This document shows, piece by piece, positions 22,891 through 31,073 of a DNA stretch of 31,073 bases; within the stretch, counting starts at the first letter, position 1, and every line of letters begins with the position of its first letter. The notes below the pieces were generated by a model that made no database searches, was not told where the DNA came from, and worked only from the letters and a program-made list of their open reading frames with translations. The position numbers were made by a program, and so were the translations under genes. Source of the stretch: Euryarchaeota archaeon UBA103 (lineage in GTDB: Archaea; Thermoplasmatota; Poseidoniia; Poseidoniales; Thalassarchaeaceae); NCBI GenBank assembly GCA_002506825.1, contig DAYH01000008.1, positions 43,023 to 74,095 of the forward strand, read 5' to 3'.

Positions 22891-23287
22891 TTCTTAACAC
22901 TCCAAGTCGTCCCACTTCCACACCTTTCCCACTCCCCATCAGAGTAGTCGATTAGCAAACGTGGAGTTAGAGCGAGTAAGCTCCAGATAATAAGACTCTC
23001 TGTAGAAATTAGGTTTATGTCAGGTTTATCGTACTAAGTGAAATAGAAGTTTACTTTCTACACCATACTCATTTTAATGTAAATAATTATCTAGCAGTAC
23101 AACGAAAATATTTATTTTTACTAGATGTAGTTATTACACTTAGAATGAAATAACAATCATAAAGTAATATTATCAGTGTTGAATTATCATACATCTCAAA
23201 TCTATAATAACGTTGGCTCTAGATTATGACAATCAAGCTTGACCGATCATGAAAATATTTCTCATAGTTATATGCTAGTTATTTTTT
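22891..23287. other. AT-rich intergenic region, candidate replication origin
   Basis: This 397-bp gap holds no gene. Its right two thirds (about 23005-23287) are very AT-rich, a likely unwinding element. Possible initiator sites are CTAAGTGAAAT (23034-23044) and, inverted, TTACACTTAGAA (23134-23145); their shared core TNCACTTAG recalls the TTTACACTTGAAA type of origin repeat in Methanothermobacter. A 6-bp dyad GTTATT/AATAAC (23130-23154) surrounds the second copy. GC-richer DNA next to cdc6 (22905-22930) has TTCCACACC and TTTCCCACTCCCC. The origin role rests on position and composition; repeats are short. Confidence 0.5.
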
Positions 23288-24145
23288 TTAGTTTTTTCTT
23301 ATAATCTCAAATGACCCTTCTTCATCGATAATCAAGCTATCTCCATCTTCCAACTGACAGATAGTATCGGGAAGATTCGGAATCTCAAACCCTTCCTTAA
23401 ATCCCTTTCCAGAAGAGTAATTGTGTGTAACTAAAATCTTAGCATGAGGATTTCTGTAGGCCAATTCTACTACGTCCGAAGGACGGTGGTGATGAGGGAA
23501 CTCACCAATATCTGGCATTCCCATCTCTACGATAATTACATCCGCTCTCCCTGCCCGATTATCAATTTCATCACAGGGCCCAGAATCACCACAGTGGAGT
23601 AGGCGAAAGTTAGATTCATGCACGAGTTCGTAGCCATGGGGATCGGTTTCAGGATTGTGAAGAACTGGAAACCTGTAGAATTTCCAACCAGTATCGCCAA
23701 TCACTTCATGCTCTGATTCATGCCAGTCTATCATTTGATCCAAAGCCTCCAGACTTCCGGGGAACCCCAATCTGCATAAGCTTCCAAGAGTATTTCTTCC
23801 CCCTGGCCTTAGGTAAACATCCAAACCTACTTTTGCATCCCTGTTTGAAATATACTTCCTATCGAGCATCAAGAATGGAAATCCAAAATTATGATCCCCA
23901 TGCCAATGAGTGAATAAAATATGCTCTATATCATCTCCTGAAAAACCAGATCTTCTTAGTTGGGTAAGTAGTGTAGGCGGAGTGTCGATTAGTATCGATC
24001 CATCTATTATGGCTAGTGCGTGCATCCTGCCATGGGGCGAGAAAGCATTCCCAGTTCCCAGGAAATCAACTCTTGGCACGGCATTGCGAGAGTGGTCCAT
24101 GACTTGACCCCATCGCCTTTTTTGCACTTTGTAGAGATCTAGCAT
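23288..24145 (-). CDS. MBL-fold metal-dependent hydrolase, RNase Z-like
   Basis: A metallo-beta-lactamase-fold protein (285 aa from ATG 24145; 270 aa from ATG 24100). It has FLGTGNAFSPHGR at the start of the fold, the zinc motif THWHGDH, a further ligand His in FPVLHNPETD, Asp in LLHCGDSGP, and the terminal His in VTHNYSSG. The layout is that of RNase Z / arylsulfatase-like phosphodiesterases, but tRNase Z hallmarks are not certain. The Met at 24100 (MDHSRNAVPRVDFLG) is nearer the usual N terminus and may be the real start, since a TATA-like box lies only about 5 nt before 24145. It is transcribed toward the candidate origin. Confidence 0.82.
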   Translation of the reverse strand: MLDLYKVQKRRWGQVMDHSRNAVPRVDFLGTGNAFSPHGRMHALAIIDGSILIDTPPTLLTQLRRSGFSGDDIEHILFTHWHGDHNFGFPFLMLDRKYISNRDAKVGLDVYLRPGGRNTLGSLCRLGFPGSLEALDQMIDWHESEHEVIGDTGWKFYRFPVLHNPETDPHGYELVHESNFRLLHCGDSGPCDEIDNRAGRADVIIVEMGMPDIGEFPHHHRPSDVVELAYRNPHAKILVTHNYSSGKGFKEGFEIPNLPDTICQLEDGDSLIIDEEGSFEIIRKN

Positions 24146-24149
24146 TACA

Positions 24150-24160
24150 TTTATTCATAA
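24150..24160 (+). promoter_or_regulatory. TATA-like box upstream of the diflavin reductase
   Basis: TTTATTCATAA is centred about 27 nt before ATG 24182, suited to a leaderless transcript. The motif is nearly palindromic and lies between divergent genes, so it could also serve the MBL gene on the other strand. Confidence 0.45.
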
Positions 24161-24181
24161 ACGAGCATTATCCCGACAGAG

Positions 24182-26023
24182 ATGAGGGATATGGTGTCCG
24201 AACCCCGTTCTATTCTCATTCTGTATGGTTCTCAATCTGGAAATTCAGAAGAGCTCGCCGAACAGGCGGGCAAAGACTGTGCGAACCATGGCCTAAATCC
24301 CTCTGTAAAATCCATGGATGAAATTCAAATTAATGATTTGACTAACCAGAAGAGAATCTTAGTCTACTGCAGCACTTGGGGGGACGGAGAGCAACCTGAC
24401 AACGCCGAAGATCTTTGGGAGGCCGCAAACGCGGGATCCATAACAGATCTCAATGGCTTGAATTTCTCTGTCCTAGCTTTGGGGGACACATCTTACGATT
24501 TGTTCTGTGAATCGGGAAAGGAGTGGGATGCGTGGTTTGAGACGATGGGGGCTAAAAGAGTCCATCAGAGAGTCGATTGTGACGTTGACTACGAGGGCCC
24601 AGCAGCAGAGTGGACTGCCGCCGTTCTACCGTTAATGGCTGCAATCGAAGATGATCCAATGGATGTAGATAATGATTCTTCATCGACTTCTGTTACTTCT
24701 GTAGAAGAAACATCAGGTGTAGAAGCTCCAAAGAAATCAGATAAATCGCAGTGGAATGCCAAGAATCCATACTCTACCAATATTTCAGAAAACTACGTTC
24801 TAAATGGAGAGGGCTCTGGTAAGGAGACTAGGCACATTGTCTTCCAATTAGGGGACTCAGGACTCAATTACAAGGCAGGGGACGCTCTGGGGGTTGTTCC
24901 ACGCGGCCCCCCAGAAGTAGTTCAAGAGATTCTTTCAATGACTTCCCTCACTGGTGAAGAAACCGTTGAAACACACGCTGGTGAATTTAGTCTAAGGGAT
25001 GCCTTGATCGACAAGTATGAGATCCACAGGGTATCCAAGAAATGGATCGAGTCCCTCGGCCCCAGGGTAGTATCATCTTCTTCCAGTATAGATATCAAGA
25101 TAGTCAGTAGGAAAAGGTCCTCCTCTCGGGATGGGACTGTACTGATGGACTGGTCTGGTTCCGGGGATGATGGTGATGTCCCTGAACAATATGTGGAAAT
25201 CGGAATGCCATCTAATCCATCAGAGAATCTCTGGAATGAGTTGACATCAGACCCCAAAGCAATGGAAGACTACATGTGGTCACGAGACTATGTAGACGCC
25301 CTCTCAGACTTTGGCCATATTGGGTTCACAGCACAACAACTTGTGGAAGGGATGGATCGCCTCAAGCCAAGATTATACTCCATAGCCAGTAGCCCAGATC
25401 ATGAGCCAGGAACTGTACATCTCACGGTGGGAATAGTCAGATATAACCATCATGACAGGGATAAAACTGGACTCTGTACGGGATTCTTAGCAGACAGGTG
25501 CGAAGTCAACCAGACAGAGATTGGAGTGTTCATGTCTCCAACAAGATCTTTCGTACTCCCAGAAGTTGGATCAGCAGATGCGATTATGGTAGGTCCGGGT
25601 ACAGGAATAGCCCCATTCAGAGCGTTCCTCCAGCAGAGGGATATCAATGGCGATACAGGTAGGAACTGGTTGTTCTTTGGCGACTGGACTGAAGAGGGCG
25701 AGTACTACTATCGTGATGAGATGGAATCTTGGAAAGAGAGAGGAGTACTAGATAAGCATGATTTAGCATGGTCTAGACAAGGCTCTGAGAAAGTGTATGT
25801 TCAGCACCTAATGAAGAAAAATGGTGAGGAAATATGGAACTGGATAGACGGAGGAGGATATTTCTATGTCTGCGGAGACAAGAATTACATGGCCAAGGAT
25901 GTACACTCTACACTAATAGAAATCTGTTCCGAGCATGGTGGAATGTCCCCGGACGAAGCAAAAGAATTTGTAGAAACCACATTGATGAAAACTCAGAAGC
26001 GATATCTTAGAGATGTTTACTGA
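24182..26023 (+). CDS. cysJ: Diflavin reductase, CysJ-like (NADPH-sulfite reductase flavoprotein type)
   Basis: A 613-residue electron-transfer flavoprotein passing electrons from NADPH through FAD and FMN to a partner. Residues about 11-155 are a flavodoxin domain (LYGSQSGNSEELA; STWGDGEQPDNA; LALGDTSYDLFCESGK). A Ser/Asp-rich linker covers about 160-195. The FAD domain includes RLYSIASSP and GLCTGFLAD; the NADPH domain has MVGPGTGIAPFRAFLQQR, FYVCGDKNYMAKDV and C-terminal KRYLRDVY, the terminal aromatic residue stacking on FAD. The ending and layout match CysJ closely. No CysI sulfite reductase is nearby, so the true partner is unknown; it might serve the di-iron epoxygenase 13 kb away, which is speculation. 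Confidence 0.87.
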   Translation: MRDMVSEPRSILILYGSQSGNSEELAEQAGKDCANHGLNPSVKSMDEIQINDLTNQKRILVYCSTWGDGEQPDNAEDLWEAANAGSITDLNGLNFSVLALGDTSYDLFCESGKEWDAWFETMGAKRVHQRVDCDVDYEGPAAEWTAAVLPLMAAIEDDPMDVDNDSSSTSVTSVEETSGVEAPKKSDKSQWNAKNPYSTNISENYVLNGEGSGKETRHIVFQLGDSGLNYKAGDALGVVPRGPPEVVQEILSMTSLTGEETVETHAGEFSLRDALIDKYEIHRVSKKWIESLGPRVVSSSSSIDIKIVSRKRSSSRDGTVLMDWSGSGDDGDVPEQYVEIGMPSNPSENLWNELTSDPKAMEDYMWSRDYVDALSDFGHIGFTAQQLVEGMDRLKPRLYSIASSPDHEPGTVHLTVGIVRYNHHDRDKTGLCTGFLADRCEVNQTEIGVFMSPTRSFVLPEVGSADAIMVGPGTGIAPFRAFLQQRDINGDTGRNWLFFGDWTEEGEYYYRDEMESWKERGVLDKHDLAWSRQGSEKVYVQHLMKKNGEEIWNWIDGGGYFYVCGDKNYMAKDVHSTLIEICSEHGGMSPDEAKEFVETTLMKTQKRYLRDVY

Positions 26024-26086
26024 GGGTATGGAAACTAGCACAATCTTCCGATTCAATGATAGGGCAACCGTTACAGCGTTGTCTCG

Positions 26087-27430
26087 ATGTTCAGGAGGGT
26101 ACTCATCGCAAACAGAGGTGAAATCGCCCTCAGAATTCTACGCTCATTGCGTACCATGGGTATCGAAGTTGTTACAATACATGGAAAGGAAGACAGACTG
26201 TCTCTGCCTGTCAGACTTGCCGATGAGTCTGTTTACATTCCTCGTTCTGACCCATTAGCTTCGTACTTGGATATAGAAGCCATAGTGCAGGCCGCGAAGG
26301 AAGTAGGAGCAGACGCCGTACACCCCGGATACGGGTTCCTGGCTGAGAACCCAATCTTTGCTGAAAGATTGGAAGAGGAGGGGATCACATTCATCGGCCC
26401 TAGTCCTAACGTTCTGAGACTCCTTGGAGACAAAATAGCAGCTAGGGAGGCTATGGTCAAGTCTGGTATTCCCGTTGCGTTGGGTTCAGATGGCCCGGTT
26501 TCAGATCCAGAGGAGGCCGCAATTCAAGCAGCCGAAATAGGGTATCCGGTGATAATCAAGGCCGCCGCTGGAGGAGGGGGCATTGGAATGCAAGTAGTAG
26601 AGTCTCCCGGTGATTTCGATAAGGCTTTGAGAATTTGTCAAGGAAGGGCGCTTTCTGCGTTTGGTGATGACAGAGTATTTCTCGAGAAGTTCATTCAAGG
26701 CGCACAACACATTGAATTCCAAGTCATAGGTGACGGAGACAAGGCAATCCATCTCGGCGAGAGATTTTGCTCAATACAGAGAAGACATCAGAAAATTCTA
26801 GAAGAAGGGCCATGGCTGTCCGATGAAGTAAGAGAAGAGATTGGTTCGAAAGTTGTCGCGGGTGCAGAGGCAGTCGGATACAAGGGACTAGCTACATTCG
26901 AGTTCCTCAGGGATTCAAATGGAGATTTTTACTTCCTTGAAGTTAATCCTAGGGTCCAAGTCGAGCATACAGTAACTGAAATGATAACCGGATATGACTT
27001 GGTTTCAATCGGAATAAGGGTGGCAGCGGGCGAGGGTATCAACATTAACCAGAGTGATGTAAAGATTAGGGGGCATGCTATCCAGACAAGAATTAATGCC
27101 GAGAACCCATTGACTCTAACGCCCTCTCCCGGGAGACTCTGGGAGTGCCACTGGCCTAGTGGTCCCGGGGTGAGAGTTGACTCTCACGCTCACACCGGAT
27201 ATGATATGCCAGCCTCATTCGACTCTTTATTGGCTAAGATAATTGTCTGGTCACCAACCAGGCCAGATGCAATTTCTAGAATGAAGGCCGCGTTAAACGA
27301 AACAATGTTGCTTGGTGTCGATACACTAATTCCACTCCATCAAGCTATTCTAAAAAATCAGGATTTTCTCTCAGGAGACATCACAATCCGATTTCTTGAA
27401 GAACATCCCGAGCTATTGAATGGTGAATGA
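26087..27430 (+). CDS. accC: Biotin carboxylase (acyl-CoA carboxylase subunit)
   Basis: ATP-dependent carboxylation of biotin on a carrier protein, the first half-reaction of acetyl- or propionyl-CoA carboxylase. At 447 aa it has the normal length. Motifs: VLIANRGEIALRILR at the N terminus, HPGYGFLAEN, IIKAAAGGGGIGM (ATP-grasp glycine loop), ERFCSIQRRHQK, and EVNPRVQVEHTVTE near 284-297 with the catalytic Glu and Arg, then HAIQTRINAENP. The start is ATG 26087, 63 bp after the reductase gene. The stop overlaps the PfkB start as ATGA. The biotin carrier and carboxyltransferase subunits are not in the window. Confidence 0.94.
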   Translation: MFRRVLIANRGEIALRILRSLRTMGIEVVTIHGKEDRLSLPVRLADESVYIPRSDPLASYLDIEAIVQAAKEVGADAVHPGYGFLAENPIFAERLEEEGITFIGPSPNVLRLLGDKIAAREAMVKSGIPVALGSDGPVSDPEEAAIQAAEIGYPVIIKAAAGGGGIGMQVVESPGDFDKALRICQGRALSAFGDDRVFLEKFIQGAQHIEFQVIGDGDKAIHLGERFCSIQRRHQKILEEGPWLSDEVREEIGSKVVAGAEAVGYKGLATFEFLRDSNGDFYFLEVNPRVQVEHTVTEMITGYDLVSIGIRVAAGEGININQSDVKIRGHAIQTRINAENPLTLTPSPGRLWECHWPSGPGVRVDSHAHTGYDMPASFDSLLAKIIVWSPTRPDAISRMKAALNETMLLGVDTLIPLHQAILKNQDFLSGDITIRFLEEHPELLNGE

Positions 27431-28395
27431 TGATGGAGATGGTAATAGTTGGTACGATATCGTATGATGATATCGAGACTCCTTCAGAGAAAGCCAGTGC
27501 CGTTCTTGGGGGATCTGCCACTCATTCAGGATTAGCTTCCTCATTCCATCTCAGGCCCCCGCCGGGGAACCCTCCTAGAATAGGGATTGTCAGTGCAGTT
27601 GGAGAAGACTTCTCTACTTATCACCAGATGGTAATGGAAGATGCTGGAATGAATCTTGCAGGAGTAGCCCTGAGGGAAGGAGAAACATCCACCAGGGCAG
27701 TTAGATTTGCTGAATCTATGGACGGATCAGAAGTTACAAACACTGAGTTGAATGTCCTCAAGGAGTTCTCTCCGGTTCTGCCTAAGGCGTGGTCGGGACC
27801 AGATGTGCTTCTGTGTGCCAACTCCGATCCTAGGATCCAGATAGAAGTCTTGGAACAATGTCCGGATGCGAAAATAAATGCTCTAGATACCAGCAAGATA
27901 TGGATAGAGAGGGAATTTGAAGCACTTTCCAGGGCAATGAGGATGGTAGATGTCGTCGTAATAGAGGAGGAAGATGCCAAGGCTATTTCTAGGGAGAAAG
28001 TTCTGACCCAATCAATATCATCAATCATTTCAGGAGAGGCTCTTCATGGGGGGGCCCCCGCCGGCCCAGGGCCGAGAAGCATCATCGTCAAGAGAGGCAG
28101 TAGTGGAATTCTTGCTCATCTCCCATGTGGCACAATAGCACTTCCTTCTTACCCAACTGAAAATCCAATTGACCCTACAGGGCGTGGAGATACTTTCGTA
28201 GGTGCACTTTTCTCTTCATTAATAGGTCATGAGGCATCTCTAAATGATGCAGAAGTGATGAGGAAGGCCATGGTTCACGCTACAGTAACATCTTCCTATT
28301 GCGTAGAGGGGATAGGAACCAAGGGAATCAGATCATTAGGCAGGGGGAAATATCATGCCAGAGCTGATAGATATAGAAGAATAGTTGGAATATGA
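27427..28395 (+). CDS. PfkB-family sugar or nucleoside kinase
   Basis: A 322-residue ribokinase-fold kinase. It shows the N-terminal GGSATHSGLASSF substrate region, a mid segment IIVKRGSSGILA, and the PfkB signature DPTGRGDTFVGALFSSL near residue 249, with catalytic Asp255. In the anion-hole motif the usual GAGD is GRGD, an uncommon change. The substrate is unclear: sugar phosphates, ribose or adenosine are all handled by this family. The gene starts in a run of ATG codons that overlaps the accC stop by 4 bp, so translation is coupled. It ends directly against the convergent gene with no intergenic base. Confidence 0.88.
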   Translation: MMMEMVIVGTISYDDIETPSEKASAVLGGSATHSGLASSFHLRPPPGNPPRIGIVSAVGEDFSTYHQMVMEDAGMNLAGVALREGETSTRAVRFAESMDGSEVTNTELNVLKEFSPVLPKAWSGPDVLLCANSDPRIQIEVLEQCPDAKINALDTSKIWIEREFEALSRAMRMVDVVVIEEEDAKAISREKVLTQSISSIISGEALHGGAPAGPGPRSIIVKRGSSGILAHLPCGTIALPSYPTENPIDPTGRGDTFVGALFSSLIGHEASLNDAEVMRKAMVHATVTSSYCVEGIGTKGIRSLGRGKYHARADRYRRIVGI

Positions 28396-30057
28396 CTATT
28401 CCAATCTTCGAACGCCCGGGATGTGATGCTTCTCTCCCTTAGAAGGTGCCTTTCTTAATTGTGAAAATTTCAGGCCGTCCGAAGGTAAAGTAATCTGTTT
28501 GGCTACCCTCCTCTTCCCTGATAACACACTATTCACAACAGAATCTAATGCATCCTTAGCAGAAACAGGATTATGTTCTGATGGTGGTACAGGTCTGCTA
28601 GCAATATCTGCCTGGTGATCTTGATCACTCCTGAGTCTGATATGTTGAGAGGTTTGGAATCTAGAATTATTTCGATCAAGAGTTCCATCTGTATCTCCGT
28701 ATTGAGAAGCGTAACTGGACCCCCTCTTTTGTCCCAGCTTACTCTTTGGCCTGAGTAAAGACTCTATCCAACTGGGTTTTCTTCTGTTTCTTACTACAAC
28801 ATCATTATTGAAACGACCATCGTTCATTGATGCAACTAGACTTGAAACTCCGGGGTAGTCATTTAGGTCATTGGACTCATTTTCTCCAATAGTAAGATAT
28901 TTTCTTGAATCGGCCTGCTTAGCTCTTGCTTGTCTCACGATTCCAGGCACACACTCTTCTCTGACGGCCTCTTCAGTGGGAGTGGGCAATAGCGAATCAC
29001 GATAATCAGATCTTGGAAATCCGTTTTGAGTATGTGCCCTCCTAATCATCTGCGAGCTAGAGGGGGGTCTTTGGATAGTTTTGGGGGTGGATTCCACATC
29101 GAATGAATTCTCGAATCCAAATACTGGCATAGTTTCCTGGTCTTCCACATTGTCAGAATCAAACATCCCCCCGAAACCGAAAATATCTGTTGTCTCAGAA
29201 GGGTCATGGCCATTTCTACTTGCAATCTCGGGAACGGGCTCCTTCTCCCTATACCATGATGGCGCCTCTTCTCTACCCCAAGCTCTCTCATATGCGGAAA
29301 TGCTATTGTCTGATGGACTAATTGTAGAGACTTCTGATGAAACTCCATTCATCCCGACTCCAGCAAGAGGCTCATCTTCCATGAAACCAAATCCGCCAAA
29401 CCCAAAATCAGAAGGATCTGGAATGTTGGATATCTCTTCTTCCTTGATGTGAGAATCTTCATCCAAACCAGTCGTGGCATTACTCAAATCAATATTTGGA
29501 GGAGAGGGCGGCCAAGGCAGTGCCTTCATTGCAGGCATTCCACTGGCATCCTGAAATGCTGGGAATATTGGTACCTCATTCTCAATCTTCTCCAGTCCGG
29601 AACGAGCTTCCTCAATGCTCGCTCCCCTTCTCAGCCTATCTGTCATGAGACATAGGCGCATCAGAGACCCCTCCCTTCCACCTACCATATGCCTGCCCTT
29701 GTCTTCATCCTCGATTACAAGTACTGAACTTCTCAGTCTGAAGTAGGATAGAGATACAAGAATTCCTGCGACTGATACCGCCCAACCCAGAGGGGGGATC
29801 AATATCGAGTATCCAATAGCCGCAGTAATTCCGCCTATGACCGGGGTGCCACTCGGAAGTATTGGGATATTCATATGCCTCATCTTGGAGATCGATCCAA
29901 GATCTATTCGAAGTCCTTGTCCAATTCTATTCTCAATAGTCAGCTGACGCCGATTAAGAATCCCTACGAAACTACCTCTCATCCCGACCAAACTAAGGCT
30001 GCCGATTAACTCGGACTCACCTTCGGCTCGGTCAGGCTTATGCCCGACTGAGTACAT
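28396..30057 (-). CDS. Two-TM protein with long low-complexity tail, unknown
   Basis: A 553-residue protein of no family I recognise. The N-terminal part (about 15-62) reads like a small beta-rich module (SLSLVGMRGSFVGILNRRQLTIEN). Two hydrophobic segments follow, about 70-88 and 91-108, separated by a short turn, so both termini would be on one side. Residues about 120-165 are a basic amphipathic region. From about 185 to 540 the chain is polar and probably disordered, rich in Ser, Asp, Glu, Pro and Arg, with repeated aromatic-glycine motifs FGFGGFGF (218-225), FGFGG (293-297) and FGFENSFD (313-320). The start is ATG 30057, with TATA-like CTTATACC 30 nt upstream. It may be a cell-envelope or scaffold protein. 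Confidence 0.75.
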   Translation of the reverse strand: MYSVGHKPDRAEGESELIGSLSLVGMRGSFVGILNRRQLTIENRIGQGLRIDLGSISKMRHMNIPILPSGTPVIGGITAAIGYSILIPPLGWAVSVAGILVSLSYFRLRSSVLVIEDEDKGRHMVGGREGSLMRLCLMTDRLRRGASIEEARSGLEKIENEVPIFPAFQDASGMPAMKALPWPPSPPNIDLSNATTGLDEDSHIKEEEISNIPDPSDFGFGGFGFMEDEPLAGVGMNGVSSEVSTISPSDNSISAYERAWGREEAPSWYREKEPVPEIASRNGHDPSETTDIFGFGGMFDSDNVEDQETMPVFGFENSFDVESTPKTIQRPPSSSQMIRRAHTQNGFPRSDYRDSLLPTPTEEAVREECVPGIVRQARAKQADSRKYLTIGENESNDLNDYPGVSSLVASMNDGRFNNDVVVRNRRKPSWIESLLRPKSKLGQKRGSSYASQYGDTDGTLDRNNSRFQTSQHIRLRSDQDHQADIASRPVPPSEHNPVSAKDALDSVVNSVLSGKRRVAKQITLPSDGLKFSQLRKAPSKGEKHHIPGVRRLE

Positions 30058-30082
30058 CCCAATATGCGAGCGTCGGATTTGT

Positions 30083-30090
30083 GGTATAAG
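30083..30090 (-). promoter_or_regulatory. TATA-like box of the two-TM protein gene
   Basis: CTTATACC on the minus strand is centred about 30 nt before ATG 30057, suggesting a transcript with almost no leader. It lies in the 82-bp gap after the EF-Tu-like gene. Confidence 0.35.
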
Positions 30091-30139
30091 CTCTCGGGGA
30101 AATGCATCGAAAAATATGTTGCTTACAGCACCATTACGA

Positions 30140-31073
30140 TCAAGCCGAATCTATGTCCATAATTGTTCCAATTATCCTCATTGGAACCGCATCTAGCTGA
30201 ACCAGAATAATAACTCCCGTACCATCCTTCCTAACGACCAGTGGACTTTCCCAGTCTATGGTTATCAACCCCTCACCTATCGAAACTACTCTTCCTACCT
30301 TAAATTGCATATTAGTGGAAGCATGTACAATATCGCCTACTACGAGACTTTTCCTTTGAAAAGGAGCCTTTCGCAGCCTAGATGTAGATGAACCTATTTC
30401 TACCAAAGAATCTGAGTCCTTGTGGACAATCACTGACCCCTTTCCAATGTCATCTTCAGCTACTCCTCTGAGCGCAACTCCCACTCTATCACCAGAGCTG
30501 GCCTCGTCAACATCATCATCCATTACTTGGAGGCTCCTGACAACCCCAGATTTTCTCCCAGGTATGATTTCAATCTGATCATGTTTTCTTATCTTACCTG
30601 ATTGAACATATCCTATCCCAACTACGCCTATGCCCTGTACATTGAACTTCTGATCTAGAGGTACGACCAACTCATTGCTATTTTCATCGGATTCCCCAAG
30701 AGAAAACAACTCCTCTCTAATCTCATGTGCCTCGGGAACATCCTTCATAATCTTCCAGTTAAGCTTAGCTTGTTCGAAAAGAATACTCACTTGGTCTGGG
30801 TCGACCCATCCTCCGGAATCAGGATTGATTATTGCAATTCCTGACTCAATTTCTGAGCATTTCATGGCCACCAATACTTCTCCAAGCGATGCATCTATTT
30901 TTTTCACTTCTACAAATCCAACTCTAGAAACATTCAGCACAGAAAGTAGTGGTCTGATACTTTCTGGGTGCTTCAACGGTCTCAGAAGAGAAAGAATCCT
31001 GACCTTCTCATCTCTGGTTTCTTTGAATACGTAGGATACGATATCTCTAGAATCTCCCTTTTTGGCCAAATTT
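30140..31073 (-). CDS. EF-Tu/SelB-like protein lacking GTPase motifs, 5' end cut by window edge
   Basis: At least 309 residues; the frame is open through the right edge, so about 15 N-terminal residues are probably missing and TTG 31069 is likely an internal Leu. Residues about 134-215 are a translation-factor domain II: VVPLDQKFNVQGIGVVGIGYV, SGKIRKHDQIEIIPG, SLQVMDDDVDEA, GDRVGVALRGV. The C-terminal 90 residues resemble domain III (GDIVHASTNMQFKVGRVVSI). The N-terminal part keeps the outline of a GTPase domain (KKGDSRDIVSYVF, IDASLGEVLVAMKC) but shows no DxPG or NKxD motif. Archaea commonly carry such a GTPase-dead EF-Tu paralog of unknown role; it is not expected to be a working elongation factor. 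Confidence 0.82.
   Translation of the reverse strand, partial: NLAKKGDSRDIVSYVFKETRDEKVRILSLLRPLKHPESIRPLLSVLNVSRVGFVEVKKIDASLGEVLVAMKCSEIESGIAIINPDSGGWVDPDQVSILFEQAKLNWKIMKDVPEAHEIREELFSLGESDENSNELVVPLDQKFNVQGIGVVGIGYVQSGKIRKHDQIEIIPGRKSGVVRSLQVMDDDVDEASSGDRVGVALRGVAEDDIGKGSVIVHKDSDSLVEIGSSTSRLRKAPFQRKSLVVGDIVHASTNMQFKVGRVVSIGEGLITIDWESPLVVRKDGTGVIILVQLDAVPMRIIGTIMDIDSA

Noticed and set aside
23281..23297. T-rich run next to the MBL gene stop as its terminator
   Set aside because: The T tract is on the plus strand, so the MBL transcript would contain A residues there, not U.

Overview
The window looks like the chromosome of a planktonic, aerobic euryarchaeon, most likely Marine Group II (Poseidoniales) or a close relative; this placement is inference. 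Archaeal signs read from the sequence are an Orc1/Cdc6 initiator, a fused archaeal phosphopantetheine adenylyltransferase / GTP-dependent dephospho-CoA kinase, a GTPase-less EF-Tu/SelB-like protein, a tRNA-Gly with discriminator A, and TATA-like boxes 25-30 nt before several start codons (leaderless transcripts). Genes inside operons instead carry Shine-Dalgarno motifs. Mixed in are bacterial-looking enzymes (class I aldolase, GlpX, SixA, ABC-F, CysJ-type diflavin reductase).

Layout. 1-3.7 kb: two crotonases, an aldehyde dehydrogenase and a SixA phosphatase. 3.6-8 kb: membrane-anchored alpha/beta hydrolase, ABC-F ATPase, DEAD-box helicase and tRNA-Gly(CCC). 8-13.1 kb, minus strand: a compact gene run holding an FAD oxidoreductase, an enoyl-CoA hydratase, a BoxB/PaaA-like di-iron acyl-CoA epoxygenase, an unknown 187-aa protein, a 3-hydroxyacyl-CoA dehydrogenase and a SemiSWEET. 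13.2-16.2 kb, plus strand: MoaE, MoaC, GlpX and class I aldolase. 16.2-20 kb: two small tandem winged-helix proteins, a regulatory intergenic region with a perfect 11-bp dyad, an 871-residue winged-helix protein of unknown function, and a GC-rich non-coding block that looks like a structured RNA gene. 20-24.1 kb: CoA biosynthesis fusion, small membrane protein, Orc1/Cdc6, a 397-bp AT-rich gap (candidate replication origin) and an MBL-fold hydrolase. 24.2-31 kb: diflavin reductase, biotin carboxylase, PfkB kinase, a two-TM protein with a long low-complexity tail, and the truncated EF-Tu-like gene at the right edge.

How they fit. The three crotonases, aldehyde dehydrogenase, hydroxyacyl-CoA dehydrogenase and epoxygenase together resemble the aerobic CoA-thioester (Paa/Box) routes for aromatic acids, but the CoA ligase, thiolase, dedicated reductase and PaaB/C/D-type subunits are not in the window. 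This possibly unusual archaeal oxygenase module is the most interesting system here. MoaC/MoaE supply molybdopterin. GlpX and aldolase give adjacent gluconeogenic steps. No CRISPR, insertion sequence, phage gene or rRNA was seen.
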